Assembly: GCF_023715685.1 (NCBI RefSeq) | Contig: NZ_JAMBOQ010000001.1 | Coordinates: 62,001 to 126,000, forward strand | DNA from: Priestia aryabhattai | GTDB lineage: Bacteria > Bacillota > Bacilli > Bacillales > Bacillaceae_H | Direction of reading: 5' to 3' | Length of the DNA stretch: 64,000 nt | Shown: piece by piece, positions 8,602 to 17,607 of the stretch | How the letters are laid out: each line of letters starts with the position of its first letter | Numbering within the stretch: position 1 is the stretch's first letter | The notes under the pieces: model-generated | What the model was told of the DNA's origin: nothing | Databases searched by the model: none | Seen by the model: only the letters and a program-made list of their open reading frames with translations | Translations under genes and position numbers: made by a program

Positions 8602-9237
8602 TTAATTATCATTAAGGCGATAGCACACCTGGATAACGCCAGAAGAAAACGTTTTTGTATTAACCAGTTTAAGGTTTAACCTTTGTTCTATGTCAATAAA
8701 TAAAGGTTTTCCACTTCCCAAAACAACAGGGTAAACCGATAATCTAAATTCATCAACAAGCCCTAAATTGATAAAATTCGTAATAAGACTTGCTCCGCCA
8801 TAGAGCCAGATGTCCTTACCAGGCTTTTTCTTTAATTTATTTACTTCTTCAACAATATGATCATTTATAAATATTGCTTCATGATCATTCTTTTTTTGCG
8901 TCCTAGAAAAAACATACTTTTCTTTGCTGTGAACTAATTCCCATATTTCTTTTTCAGTATCAGAACTTCCTAATTCAAGCGTATATTGCCCCCATAGATC
9001 GTAGCTTTTTCTTCCATATAAAATAGTATCAATTTGATTTAAGAAATGAGTGAATCCCATATCAGAGTCCATGATACACCAATCAACTTCTCCTTTTGGC
9101 TCTTCAATAAACCCATCTAAAGTAACAGCTAAATCTAAAATTATTTTTCTAGGTCGTATGTTATTGGATATAAAATCTCCACCCTTACATGTTCTATAGT
9201 TAAATATCGTATTGCCTTTTAAATGTGAAAACCTCAT
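8602..9237 (-). CDS. Dihydrofolate reductase family (RibD C-terminal-like) protein
   Basis: The core begins RKIILDLAVTLDGFIEEP and includes GRKSYDLW and DIWLYGGASLI, the pattern of the DHFR/RibD_C superfamily (YyaP/YwjB-like NADPH reductases of unknown substrate). The only ATG (9237) adds about 28 atypical residues and overlaps the upstream glycosyltransferase by 38 bp. GGGTGGAG sits just before the conserved core, but no ATG, GTG or TTG follows it, only ATA. The original start may therefore have been lost. The last residues CYRLN end the gene normally. Confidence 0.75.
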   Translation of the reverse strand: MRFSHLKGNTIFNYRTCKGGDFISNNIRPRKIILDLAVTLDGFIEEPKGEVDWCIMDSDMGFTHFLNQIDTILYGRKSYDLWGQYTLELGSSDTEKEIWELVHSKEKYVFSRTQKKNDHEAIFINDHIVEEVNKLKKKPGKDIWLYGGASLITNFINLGLVDEFRLSVYPVVLGSGKPLFIDIEQRLNLKLVNTKTFSSGVIQVCYRLNDN

Positions 9238-10402
9238 CTACAGCCTGCTGATATCCCCCTGATCTTTGAAAAAATTCTCTTATATCTGTAAGAGCTTTAT
9301 GAAAGGAGGGATGTCCTAACACATAATCCACGGTTTTACATAGTTGACTTACAGTCAACCCTTGCATTTGTAACTTAATGCCGGCTCCAAGACTCTCAAC
9401 TTGTTGAGCAATTACCGGCTGATCTGCGCTTTGTGGGATTACAATGAGTGGAATCCCATAATAGAGACCTTCATTGGTGCTATTCATTCCGCCATGTGTG
9501 ATAAATAATTTCGTGTACTTTAGCACTTCAGTTTGTGGAACGTAATTTTTTACAATAAAATTTTTAGGAATCTTCCCTAAATCAGATAGCTGAGTTTTTC
9601 CTCCAATAGACATAACAACGGTATAGTCAGTGTTCTCAAGAGCCTTAAAGCAAAGTTTATAGAAATCAATTTCCTGATTAAAAACAGTACCTAATGAAAT
9701 GTAAATGACGCTTTTTTCTTTTAATACAGAAAAGTCGAAGCTTCCTTGTGTTTCCATTGTAGGAATGGATGGTCCTACAAATTTGTACGTTTGATCAAAT
9801 GTTTCTCCAAAAGGTTGAAACTCCCAGGTTGTATACACAATTGTAAGTGGTGCAGGATTACAAAAAACTTCATAATGAGAAGTGATTTCAACACCATATT
9901 TTTCTTTAATTTTTGTTGTTAGGTTTTGAAAATCATTATTTATCCTCTTAGCAATTTCTTCCGGGATATTTTGCGAAAGATGTTCTAACATTCTTTTAAA
10001 TGATATTTCCGTTTGAGCAAAAGATGTACATGAATTAATTGCAGGGAGCTTTAGAATTTGGGAAAGTAAACGTCCACAACCAAACATCGAATCGTGAATG
10101 ATGTAATCAAAATGTTCTCCCTGGATTTGTTCAAGAACGCTAGGTATAATGATATCCGCCGTATGTAAAAGACCGTTGATTCTTTCGGGTAAATAATTTC
10201 TTCCACCTGAGATAAAGGCTTTTAAAAATTTTTGACCGTCAAATGTTCGTACATCAGCTCCTGTCTTTTCAATACGTTCTCGAAAAGCTTCTATCGAAAA
10301 GTATACTACCTCTTCTCCACGCGAAATAAGCTCTTGTACAACTGCAATTGTTGGGTTGATATGTCCTTCTGATCCACCATTAATAAATAAAACACGTGCC
10401 AT
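9200..10402 (-). CDS. Macrolide-family (MGT) glycosyltransferase
   Basis: A GT-B glycosyltransferase of about 400 residues. The N-terminal acceptor loop is GGSEGHINPT, and the C-terminal UDP-sugar motif reads THGGMNSTNEGLYYGIP followed by PQSADQP. It resembles B. subtilis YjiC/YojK, which glycosylate flavonoids and macrolides; the natural acceptor is unknown. I chose the ATG at 10402, eight bases after GGAG. Its 3' end overlaps the DHFR-like gene, so they are translationally close. Confidence 0.88.
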   Translation of the reverse strand: MARVLFINGGSEGHINPTIAVVQELISRGEEVVYFSIEAFRERIEKTGADVRTFDGQKFLKAFISGGRNYLPERINGLLHTADIIIPSVLEQIQGEHFDYIIHDSMFGCGRLLSQILKLPAINSCTSFAQTEISFKRMLEHLSQNIPEEIAKRINNDFQNLTTKIKEKYGVEITSHYEVFCNPAPLTIVYTTWEFQPFGETFDQTYKFVGPSIPTMETQGSFDFSVLKEKSVIYISLGTVFNQEIDFYKLCFKALENTDYTVVMSIGGKTQLSDLGKIPKNFIVKNYVPQTEVLKYTKLFITHGGMNSTNEGLYYGIPLIVIPQSADQPVIAQQVESLGAGIKLQMQGLTVSQLCKTVDYVLGHPSFHKALTDIREFFQRSGGYQQAVDEVFTFKRQYDI

Positions 10403-10509
10403 TATAATCACTCCTTAAGTAAGATGTTCTCTAGATTTTATATAAGAGTAAGGAGCACTGCTGCAAACTCTTGCTTAACTTAAATAATGAAACTGAATTT
10501 ATCCTAACT

Positions 10510-10842
10510 TTAAACGAATCGAACATCAATTAGCTCACTTAACCTCATTTTATTTTTTAATTCGAATACTTCATCGATAAAAATAAAGAGATCCCCCAGG
10601 GAATCGACGAATTGTATGAATCCTGTTTCGGTTATACGTTGCCCGTTCTTATAATATGTAAGGTATACTTGTTTATTTGTATGTAAGGTTTCAATCAAGG
10701 TGAAATTGATTTGTTCCATTTGCTCTTCTGTTAAAAGAGGTTGAGGTACTTCTACTTGCTTGTTTATGATTTCCTGTAATCCTATGTACTGCTCTGGCAT
10801 TGTAGCAAAAGGGCGCCATTTTTTCATTCCTCTATATTCCAT
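10510..10842 (-). CDS. YolD-like family protein
   Basis: About 110 residues with the YolD-like signature YRGMKKWRPFATMPEQ and an SH3-like C-terminal half. YolD-like genes normally sit next to UvrX/YqjW Y-family polymerases and are thought to modulate them. Here only the last 77 residues of the polymerase gene survive, immediately upstream. AAGGAGG lies eight bases before the ATG at 10842, inside the tail of the polymerase remnant. It may be an orphaned accessory gene. Confidence 0.85.
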   Translation of the reverse strand: MEYRGMKKWRPFATMPEQYIGLQEIINKQVEVPQPLLTEEQMEQINFTLIETLHTNKQVYLTYYKNGQRITETGFIQFVDSLGDLFIFIDEVFELKNKMRLSELIDVRFV

Positions 10843-10855
10843 ACCTTTTTCCTCC

Positions 10856-11089
10856 TTATGATTTATGACCACCTATAAGACCATTTCGATAACGAGCTGT
10901 TGAATAAGAAAGGTGACTAGACGCACGTAGTACACTATTCTTCCCATAACGTAGCCGAATGTCATCAATCGTTTTGGCAAGAGCATAGGCTTTTTCACGC
11001 TGATCGATATCCTCAAATAAGCTTATTTGCTCCTCTTCTTCAATGCTGGTATTCGATAATGATAACCACTTTAAAAATAGATTTAGCTT
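10856..11089 (-). pseudogene. C-terminal remnant of a UvrX-type DNA polymerase (Y family)
   Basis: The frame reads ...EEEEQISLFEDIDQRE, KAYALAKTIDDIRLRYGKNS, VLRASSHLS and ends RNGLIGGHKS. These are typical tail motifs of UvrX/YqjW translesion polymerases (little-finger end, SLFED clamp-binding box, GGHK end). A stop codon blocks the frame at 11090, and the catalytic N-terminal ~340 residues are absent. The tail leads directly into the yolD-like gene, the usual operon order, so this is a truncated uvrX-yolD operon. Confidence 0.8.
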
Positions 11090-11150
11090 TTAAAACATAT
11101 TTATCATAGTTTTGTCTCTTTTCCTTATAGGTAAAAAGGTGAGATAAAAA

Positions 11151-11420
11151 ATGAGCATTTCAAAATTTGATAAATGCGTTGTAATTGAAGAAAAAATTAT
11201 TAAGGGAAGAATCGAACAATTTTATAAAATCATCAATGAAACCATAGATGAACCTGATTAAGATAAAATGATCTTTGCCACATTGCATAATATCACTTTT
11301 TGTGACTATCTATTGGGTAAAGAAGTGAAAGATAATAAACGGCTCAATTCATTACTTGATGTAGTTAATAAAAGACGTAAGACAGATTACCAACTATCTG
11401 ATTTTCATATTCGTTTTTAA
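11151..11420 (+). pseudogene. Small unknown gene with one in-frame stop
   Basis: An 89-codon frame starts at ATG 11151 after GGTGAG. It reads MSISKFDKCVVIEEKIIKG...NETIDEPD, then TAA at codon 37, then continues in the same frame as DKMIFATLHNITFCDYLLGK to a stop at 11420. The amino-acid pattern is protein-like on both sides, so one nonsense change explains the break. I do not recognise the family. Confidence 0.5.
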
Positions 11421-11535
11421 CTTGATAATAAAGAAAAAACGTCCGTAAAGGTATATGTAAATAACAGAACGTTCGAAAATTGTTTTTTAACTTTTACGGA
11501 TACACTTATACATAGAAATTAGTAATTTCCCACAT

Positions 11536-11561
11536 GTCCGTAAAAGTATACTTTTGCGGAC
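11536..11561. repeat. Palindromic repeat around AAAAGTATACTTTT
   Basis: GTCCG-T-AAAAGTATACTTTT-G-CGGAC is a 26-bp inverted repeat with one mismatched pair. Related copies are at 23920-23944, 31187-31208 and 53107-53128, and a degenerate one at 11439-11455. All are intergenic. This gene-free stretch (11421-11678) otherwise holds only the terminator below. Confidence 0.6.
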
Positions 11562-11625
11562 GCCTAACTTTATTTTGCATATAACTACTCATTTAATCGA
11601 AATCTAATGCCACGAAATATACATG

Positions 11626-11656
11626 AAAAAGGGGCAGAATTTCTTCTACCCCTTTT
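11626..11656 (-). terminator. Terminator of the ABC transporter operon
   Basis: The stem AAAAAGGGGCAG / CTACCCCTTTT with a loop of about 8 nt is followed on the minus strand by T residues. It lies about 25 bp after the permease stop. Confidence 0.8.
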
Positions 11657-11678
11657 ACCTTATAAAAAGAATTGTCTT

Positions 11679-14162
11679 TTATTTGTTGTCATTAGTTATT
11701 TCTAAAGAGATATTTTGGTTCCCAATTTTCTTACCCAAATAAGTAAATAAAACTGTACTACACGTAATCATCGTTACAATGATTGCTGCTATTACTCTAT
11801 AGTCGATAATTAACTTTCCAGGATCTACGAGTAATAAAATATAGGTTAATACAATTCCTAATATCATTCCTATAATCAATCCAATTATGATATAAGTAGT
11901 AACCTGTGAAAGGACTATATTTCGAATTCCTTTAGGCTTAACACCCATTATACGCAATACAGCATATTCTTTTCTTTTTGAGTAGATATTATTAGCTAGC
12001 GAATTAAATACCCCCACCATTGTACAAATAACTAAAGTCGCGATAACTACTATAAAAATACCCCAACGTTGATAAAACATTGACGTAGCTTGTTTAGCTG
12101 CTTGTTCATAGTTACTAATTTTAATCTCTGGAAACTGACTTTTTATTCCCTCAAGCTCATTGACTGCATCTTTTATATGTGCAGAATGTACATAAAGAGA
12201 ATAAAAATTAACATTCATCAATTTTCCATTATTCCAGTCCAAATATGCGTCAGCATTATCAATCATCTGCTTTTCTATAGCAGTAACTTTATAACTTCCT
12301 TTTGGCTCAACAGCTTGTTTCGCATCAGAAAATTCTCCTAACCGAATGGTTTGCCCTACTTTTAAATGATTTTGTTTTGCGAAACTTTCAGATATGATTA
12401 GGCTATTATTAGCAGGTTTACTTTTTAATTGAGACATTAGCCCTTGTGCTTGTAGCCTTTCTAGATCAACCACTGCATAATCCATATCTATATTTTTGTC
12501 TCCCACTTGTAACTCTGCCGATCCTTGAGTACTAAAATTACTGACGGACTTTACATCCGGTAGTTTCTCGACGACTTTGGTAAATTCTGTAGAGTTTATT
12601 TTTGTATTAGCACCAAGTCGAGTTTCAACAACAATAGGAGTTAGAAAATCATTTTTTAAGCTTTCCTGTTCATTTGCTTGGATTGTTCTTAGGGTAACAG
12701 ATCCAAATACAGCAATAATCATTAAGGAGCTTATTGTTAAGACAATAAGTGTATTTTTTTTGACTTGAGGGATTAAATTTTTAATCGCTACGTAATATTC
12801 CCGACCAAATATTTTTTGTCCAAAAGGTAATAATCCTTCTAAAATTTTCGGTAACCATACCGGGAAAATGATAAAGAACGCCAGTAGGGTAAGAACAGCA
12901 GCAATTAGTAAGAAAAAGACCCCGTATTCCTCCCTAGTTGGCAGCACTTGACTAGCTATTATTAAAAATATCGATATGCTTATTAAAATTTTAAAAAGAA
13001 TGACTCTAGCTTTAGAATAGCCAAAATCTAAACGCTCATTTTTCTGCATAATCTTAAGAGGTAATATTTTCGCGCTTCTATAAGATGGTATAAGTAAGAA
13101 TAATTGAATGATGATAAAACTACATAATGCAATAATAATCGTAATTCCTAGATTAAACTGTGTTGGAGATGAAGGAATTTTAAAGAATTTACCCATCCAA
13201 GCATAAACGTATTTTTGACTAAAAAAAGTTCCTAACAGGCCTATGCATATACCTAAAAAATTAATAATGATACTTTGAGTAAAAATTAATTGGCTTATTT
13301 GCTTTGTGGTTGCACCCAATGATCGCATAATAGCAAATTGATTTTTCATTTTATAAAGTAGCAACTCGAAATTAGAAATAATTAAGAGTGAAGTGACTAT
13401 TAATACCAAGAAGGATAATACAATAACAAATACCTGTAAGGATTGTAGGTTGTTTTTAACGAATGGATCTTGTTCTGCTATATCGATCCTCAAATCTTTG
13501 TCATAAGATTTAATCTGGTTAGACAATGTCAATGCATTCGTGCCTTTTGTGGCTTTAACTAATAAGTAGGTAGCATCTGCATGTACATGATCATTTAGTT
13601 TGCTATACTCTTTGGCTGTTTTCTGACTCATTAAAATCATATCAGGGGCAATCCCCGTAGCATCTAGGTCATTTATGATTTCTACTAACGTAAAGGAGTG
13701 ACCTTGAATAGACACTTTGTCACCAACCTTAGCGTGGAGTGTTTTAGCTAGCCCCTTATTCATCGCTATAGAATCATCGTTTAAGTACTGTTTAAAATGA
13801 TAGCGACTTTTCGCCAAGTTATTATTTTCTACACCTGCTGTGTAGATAGAAGAGTTGATCTTATCTACAGTAACATGTGTAACTGATACCCTAGATAGTT
13901 GCTTAACGTCCTTATTTTTTGATATTTGTTCTGTTAAGCTAGGCGAAACAACTTTACTTTGATCGATATTAAACCCCACAGATAAATCCATATCGCCATA
14001 CATTTGCTTTAATTCATCTTTTAGAGTACTTTGAGCGTTAAATGAAAATAAAACCATGCTTAAAGCTAGTATGGATGCAATAGCAATACTGAGTATGGAA
14101 GAAAAGACAATAAATTTATTGGCACGAAAAAGTCGAAATGAAAGTCCTTTTAGTGATTTCAT
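11679..14162 (-). CDS. ABC transporter permease with two FtsX domains
   Basis: An 827-residue membrane protein. A first helix near residues 18-40 leads into an extracytoplasmic MacB-like domain (about 40-235). An FtsX-type helix bundle (about 240-370), a second helix group near 390-500, a second extracytoplasmic domain, and a final FtsX bundle (about 700-815) follow. Such proteins work with a LolD/MacB-type ATPase in lipoprotein, peptide or antibiotic export. The start codon overlaps the stop of the ATPase gene by 4 bp (ATGA), indicating coupled translation. No two-component system or substrate gene is adjacent. Confidence 0.88.
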   Translation of the reverse strand: MKSLKGLSFRLFRANKFIVFSSILSIAIASILALSMVLFSFNAQSTLKDELKQMYGDMDLSVGFNIDQSKVVSPSLTEQISKNKDVKQLSRVSVTHVTVDKINSSIYTAGVENNNLAKSRYHFKQYLNDDSIAMNKGLAKTLHAKVGDKVSIQGHSFTLVEIINDLDATGIAPDMILMSQKTAKEYSKLNDHVHADATYLLVKATKGTNALTLSNQIKSYDKDLRIDIAEQDPFVKNNLQSLQVFVIVLSFLVLIVTSLLIISNFELLLYKMKNQFAIMRSLGATTKQISQLIFTQSIIINFLGICIGLLGTFFSQKYVYAWMGKFFKIPSSPTQFNLGITIIIALCSFIIIQLFLLIPSYRSAKILPLKIMQKNERLDFGYSKARVILFKILISISIFLIIASQVLPTREEYGVFFLLIAAVLTLLAFFIIFPVWLPKILEGLLPFGQKIFGREYYVAIKNLIPQVKKNTLIVLTISSLMIIAVFGSVTLRTIQANEQESLKNDFLTPIVVETRLGANTKINSTEFTKVVEKLPDVKSVSNFSTQGSAELQVGDKNIDMDYAVVDLERLQAQGLMSQLKSKPANNSLIISESFAKQNHLKVGQTIRLGEFSDAKQAVEPKGSYKVTAIEKQMIDNADAYLDWNNGKLMNVNFYSLYVHSAHIKDAVNELEGIKSQFPEIKISNYEQAAKQATSMFYQRWGIFIVVIATLVICTMVGVFNSLANNIYSKRKEYAVLRIMGVKPKGIRNIVLSQVTTYIIIGLIIGMILGIVLTYILLLVDPGKLIIDYRVIAAIIVTMITCSTVLFTYLGKKIGNQNISLEITNDNK

Positions 14163-14920
14163 ACCACTTGCCTCTTCGTAATCAGTTTAAACTTCTCCAA
14201 GATATACTCTAAATCATTATGTACACTACACTTGTATTCATCTACGATACTGCCGTCATGAAAAAATAAAACACGATCTGCGTATGTTGCCACGTGAGGA
14301 TCATGCGTGACTAACAGGATACTCTGTTTAAGCCTTGTTTTTGTTTCAACCAAAGCATTTAAAATGTCTACAGATGTATTAAAATCTAAATTTCCTGTGG
14401 GTTCATCAGCTAAGATAATAGGAGGCTCTGTAATAATCGCTCTTCCTATAGCTACGCGCTGTTGCTGACCACCTGAAAGTTGAACAGGTCGATGAGATTT
14501 CCATTCTGTCAACCCCATGAGTTCAATAACTTGATTGACCTTTGAAGTAATTATCTTTTCTTTCACTCCTTTTAAAATTAAAGGAAGAGCAATGTTCTCC
14601 TCTACAGTTAAATCTTTTAGCAAATGAAAGGACTGAAAGATAAAACCAATATTATCTTTTCTATATAACGAGGCATGAGGTTCTTGGAACATTTCTTTTG
14701 AATATTTTCCATTTACTTTAATAGACCCAGATGTAGGTTCGTCCAGTGCCCCTAAGATGTTTAAAAGCGTACTTTTTCCTGAACCACTTGTCCCCATTAC
14801 AGCAACCATTTCTCCTCGATATAATTGAAATGAAATATCTTTCAGTGCTTCTACTTTATGTTTTTCACTCTTGTAAACTTTAGATAGTTCTTTAATGTCT
14901 AATACTATTTGATTATTCAT
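14159..14920 (-). CDS. ABC transporter ATP-binding protein (LolD/MacB type)
   Basis: A 253-residue ATPase. Walker A is GTSGSGKST (43-51), the signature is LSGGQQQRVAIGRA and Walker B is IILADEPTGN, the arrangement of the MacB/LolD/BceA subgroup. I chose the ATG at 14920 because GAGGTG lies about five bases before it; an upstream ATG pair has no ribosome site. It pairs with the 827-residue FtsX permease encoded immediately downstream. Target unknown; a role in envelope or antimicrobial-peptide defence is an inference. Confidence 0.9.
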   Translation of the reverse strand: MNNQIVLDIKELSKVYKSEKHKVEALKDISFQLYRGEMVAVMGTSGSGKSTLLNILGALDEPTSGSIKVNGKYSKEMFQEPHASLYRKDNIGFIFQSFHLLKDLTVEENIALPLILKGVKEKIITSKVNQVIELMGLTEWKSHRPVQLSGGQQQRVAIGRAIITEPPIILADEPTGNLDFNTSVDILNALVETKTRLKQSILLVTHDPHVATYADRVLFFHDGSIVDEYKCSVHNDLEYILEKFKLITKRQVV

Positions 14921-15178
14921 GCATTCACCTCGAAGTATGTTTTCATCATAATTCATCATTCCAAGTTATAATACTGTGATTACTTATTGTAAAAGGATTT
15001 GTCACTCTAAACATGTCACCACTACAACTATTACGTTTTAAAATGGAAATAGTTTCATATTTATATGAAAACACCGTAATTTTCACTTTTTATACATTCT
15101 CTTCAAACTTAAGTATCGAGTAAATGCCTTTATATCAAGGTTGTATAAAAAACTGTATAAACGATAAAAAGGAAAAGC

Positions 15179-15211
15179 AAACGATCCCTTGTGTACCAAG
15201 GACTCGTTTTT
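15179..15211 (+). terminator. Hairpin preceding dif-like site 1
   Basis: ACGA..CCTTG / CAAGG..TCGT folds before a T run. A near-identical hairpin precedes the dif-like site at 42906, so it is part of a repeated unit (15140-15268 against 42830-42956). Confidence 0.6.
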
Positions 15212-15217
15212 GTCGTG

Positions 15218-15245
15218 TGTACCGGAAAGAGTTATTATGTAAACT
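15218..15245 (+). repeat. dif-like Xer site 1
   Basis: The layout is 11-6-11: XerC-side arm TGTACCGGAAA, 6-bp centre GAGTTA, XerD-side arm TTATGTAAACT. The XerD arm is identical to that of B. subtilis dif as I recall it. TTTTGTATATCATATACA follows the site after a few bases. Confidence 0.65.
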
Positions 15246-15273
15246 GATTTTGTATATCATATACAAAAAAAGA

Positions 15274-15300
15274 CTATAGGATTTACTCCTATAGTCTTCT
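15274..15300 (-). terminator. Bidirectional terminator
   Basis: The stem AGACTATAGGA / TCCTATAGTCT has a 5-nt loop. It ends the secreted-protein gene at 15333-15743 and also lies downstream of dif-like site 1. Confidence 0.75.
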
Positions 15301-15332
15301 GAAAATTTGATATTGGTTACATATTTTATAGA

Positions 15333-15743
15333 TTATTGTGAAAGAAATCTATAACCGGACATGGTACTTTTAGAAGTAGAATAAACCTTAGTTGAATCTA
15401 CCATGAAAGATGCAGATCCCGAGATATATTGGATAGATTTAATTCCACCGTGTGTTACATATTTATTAATTGGTCCACCAAGATGAGGGTATCCTGAAGC
15501 TATAAACATTTGACCACAAGCACATTTATACCAACCCCCATGGAAAATTACTTTATCTGTTTTGTAATTTTTCACAATAGCAGGTCCTTGCGAATACATT
15601 CTATGTACTCCATACTTTGCGCATGGCCCAGTTTCAGCATGTGCATGATGATCGTGACGCTCTCCTGGAATGTGAGGTACAAATAGTGCACAAGCTAATA
15701 GTAAAGGAATAATTAAAGATACTTTAAAAAGTTTTTTACTCAT
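15333..15743 (-). CDS. Small secreted protein, function unknown
   Basis: The 136-residue product has a clear signal peptide (MSKKLFKVSLIIPLLLACAL) and a His-rich stretch after it (GERHDHHAHAET). Two CxC or Cys-containing segments follow (GPCAKYG, YKCACGQMF). The mature part is rich in Gly, Tyr and Ser. The His cluster and cysteines could bind metal, but that is only a guess. It has its own terminator and lies between dif-like sites 1 and 2 as the only gene of that interval. Confidence 0.6.
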   Translation of the reverse strand: MSKKLFKVSLIIPLLLACALFVPHIPGERHDHHAHAETGPCAKYGVHRMYSQGPAIVKNYKTDKVIFHGGWYKCACGQMFIASGYPHLGGPINKYVTHGGIKSIQYISGSASFMVDSTKVYSTSKSTMSGYRFLSQ

Positions 15744-15894
15744 AAAAACCTACCCTTCGAATCTAATATTTTCATAACATTTAGAATTATATATTTTATT
15801 TACATTTTTGTAAATTGTAAGAATAATTAAATTCAAATAGTTTCCTAGAATGTGTTTTATGTTAACTAAGAGCGAATACTTTATACAATCTAAA

Positions 15895-16010
15895 AAGAAA
15901 ACAACTACCTTCGTAAGAAGATAGCTATTTTCTACTGATAAATTAAATTGTGGATGAAGCCTCACAAGACTTCTTGAGTAGTTTGCTCGCTATAGTGGAT
16001 ATTATTCAAC
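15895..16010 (+). repeat. Hairpin plus conserved block B, copy 1
   Basis: A hairpin at 15895-15931 is followed at 15952-16010 by a block containing GAAGCCTCA, TCTTGAGTAGTTTGCTC and TATTATTC. The same block occurs at 43031, 51788 and, inverted, 62394. The intergenic stretch 15744-16309 contains no convincing gene. Confidence 0.5.
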
Positions 16011-16143
16011 GTAGGCAATTTAAATATAATAAAATGAAAAATAATATTAGATTAGTTGTGTCAGAAATCATAACAAAGTTATAGCTTGCTTATATCAGTT
16101 TCTAGTAATATAGAGTTAGTTGATTGAAGATTCAGAAAGCCCT

Positions 16144-16191
16144 TCTGCATAAAGACAGCGCCTAAATAATTAAGCGCTGTCTTTATGCAGA
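16144..16191 (+). terminator. Orphan 18-bp hairpin abutting dif-like site 2
   Basis: TCTGCATAAAGACAGCGC pairs perfectly with 16174-16191 around a 12-nt loop. No gene ends here: it lies upstream of both flanking genes. Its last base is the first base of dif-like site 2. Confidence 0.6.
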
Positions 16192-16218
16192 TTTCCTATA
16201 ACGCACATTATGGTAACT
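16191..16218 (+). repeat. dif-like Xer site 2
   Basis: XerC arm ATTTCCTATAA, centre CGCACA, XerD arm TTATGGTAACT. It resembles sites 9 and 11 in the XerD arm. It lies between the orphan hairpin and the DUF3231 pseudogene. Confidence 0.65.
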
Positions 16219-16309
16219 AAAATTGGTTACTTTCTTAGCTTTTCATAATATACAGTTATTTGCCAAAGAATAGATCTATATCTAACTATTTTTTGGAGGT
16301 TTTAGAATT

Positions 16310-17328
16310 ATGCCTAAAATAATATTAACCTTACTTCATCTGAAATAGCTTCTCTTTGGACAGCTTATATGAATGATATTATGGCCAAATGTATTTTAAG
16401 TTATATGTTAAAACATATTCAAGATTCTGAAGTTCAACCTGTTATTCAACTCGGACTCATTATTGCTTCAAATCACCTGGAACAACTTAGTGGAATTTTT
16501 GAATATGAAAACTTTGCTATACCAAATGGATTTACAGAATCAGATGTGAACCTAAATGCTCCTAGCTTATTTACAGATGCTTTTTATTTAACCTATCTTA
16601 ACCATATGTCCAAGTTTGGATTGTTAGCATACAGTGGATTTATTGTTTTAAGCGCACGGGAAGACATGAGAAATTATTTTATTCAATGTCTTACTGAAAC
16701 TTCCACATTATTCAATCAAAGTTCAGAAGTACTGATAAATAAAGGATTATTTGTAAGATCTCCATATATAATGGTACCTTCAAAAATAGATTATATAGAT
16801 ACTAAAAAATAGTTAAGTGGATTCAGTTTATTTAGTAAACAACGCCCCCTAAATGCCATTGAAATATCAAATTTATACTTAAACATTCAAACAAATCTTA
16901 TAGGCTTTAAACTTGCTCTTAGCTTTGCTCAAACTTCATCAATGAAAGAAATTCAAGAATATATGATAAGAGGAAAAGAAATTTCCCAAAAACATATAAA
17001 AATTTTCTCTTCTACTCTGATAGACGATAATATACAAGTTCCCATGTCATCAGATGTTTGTATTACGGATTCCACTATTCCACCATTTTCGGATAAATTA
17101 GTTATGTTTCATATGGCATTATTAAGTACTGCAGGAGCTGGAAATTACGCAACAGCAGCATCCGCAAGTCAAAGAAGCGATTTAATCTGGAACTATGAAC
17201 GTCTATCATTAGAAATAGCTCGATTTGCTAAAGCTGGAGCAGATATTATGATAAAGAACAATTGGCTTGAACAGCCTCCTGGAACGGTTGATAAAGAACA
17301 ATTAACAAAAGAAATAGAGCAAAATTAA
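16310..17328 (+). pseudogene. DUF3231-family protein, disrupted twice
   Basis: Joined, the frames give a DUF3231 protein of about 340 residues (two tandem four-helix ferritin-like modules), parallel to the intact gene at 24235. The ATG at 16310 follows GGAGG. Within the first ten codons a 1-nt loss shifts the frame (MPK... then NINLTSSEIASLW in another frame). A TAG at 16810-16812 then interrupts the middle (DYIDTKK, stop, LSGFSLFSKQRPL), after which the same frame runs to 17328. Motifs LFTDAFYLTYL and PFSDKLVMFH are conserved. Family function is unknown; members are common in spore formers. Confidence 0.85.
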
Positions 17329-17444
17329 AATAACTCTCCTAATTTGTTTGGAAAGTTATTACATACTCTAACACTGGTTCTACTAATACCTGTTATAGGC
17401 ATATAGGAAGTAAACTATGTTTTTTAGAGATTATATGAATTGAA

Positions 17445-17477
17445 AAATCCTTTGGAATAAAAAATTCCAAAGGATTT
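17445..17477. terminator. Bidirectional terminator
   Basis: A 14-bp stem AAATCCTTTGGAAT / ATTCCAAAGGATTT lies between the convergent DUF3231 pseudogene and the STAS gene and can serve both. Confidence 0.75.
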
Positions 17478-17607
17478 ACTTCGGGTAATTTATATAAATT
17501 ACCTTTTAAAATGGTAATATTAATTATAAAGTCAGCGTTCTAAGCCATAATAGGCAAGACTATTCGACTTAAAACCATTTTTTGATAGGTGAAATACTTA
17601 TTCATAT

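Noticed and set aside
15750..15965. 71-codon minus-strand open frame
   Set aside because: It runs through a hairpin and block B, has no ribosome site, and its residues follow the repeat sequence. I do not call it a gene.
17385..17415. Possible thirteenth dif-like site (ATATAGGAAGTAAACT)
   Set aside because: Only one half matches (XerC arm reversed); the other arm does not fit at the 6-bp spacing.
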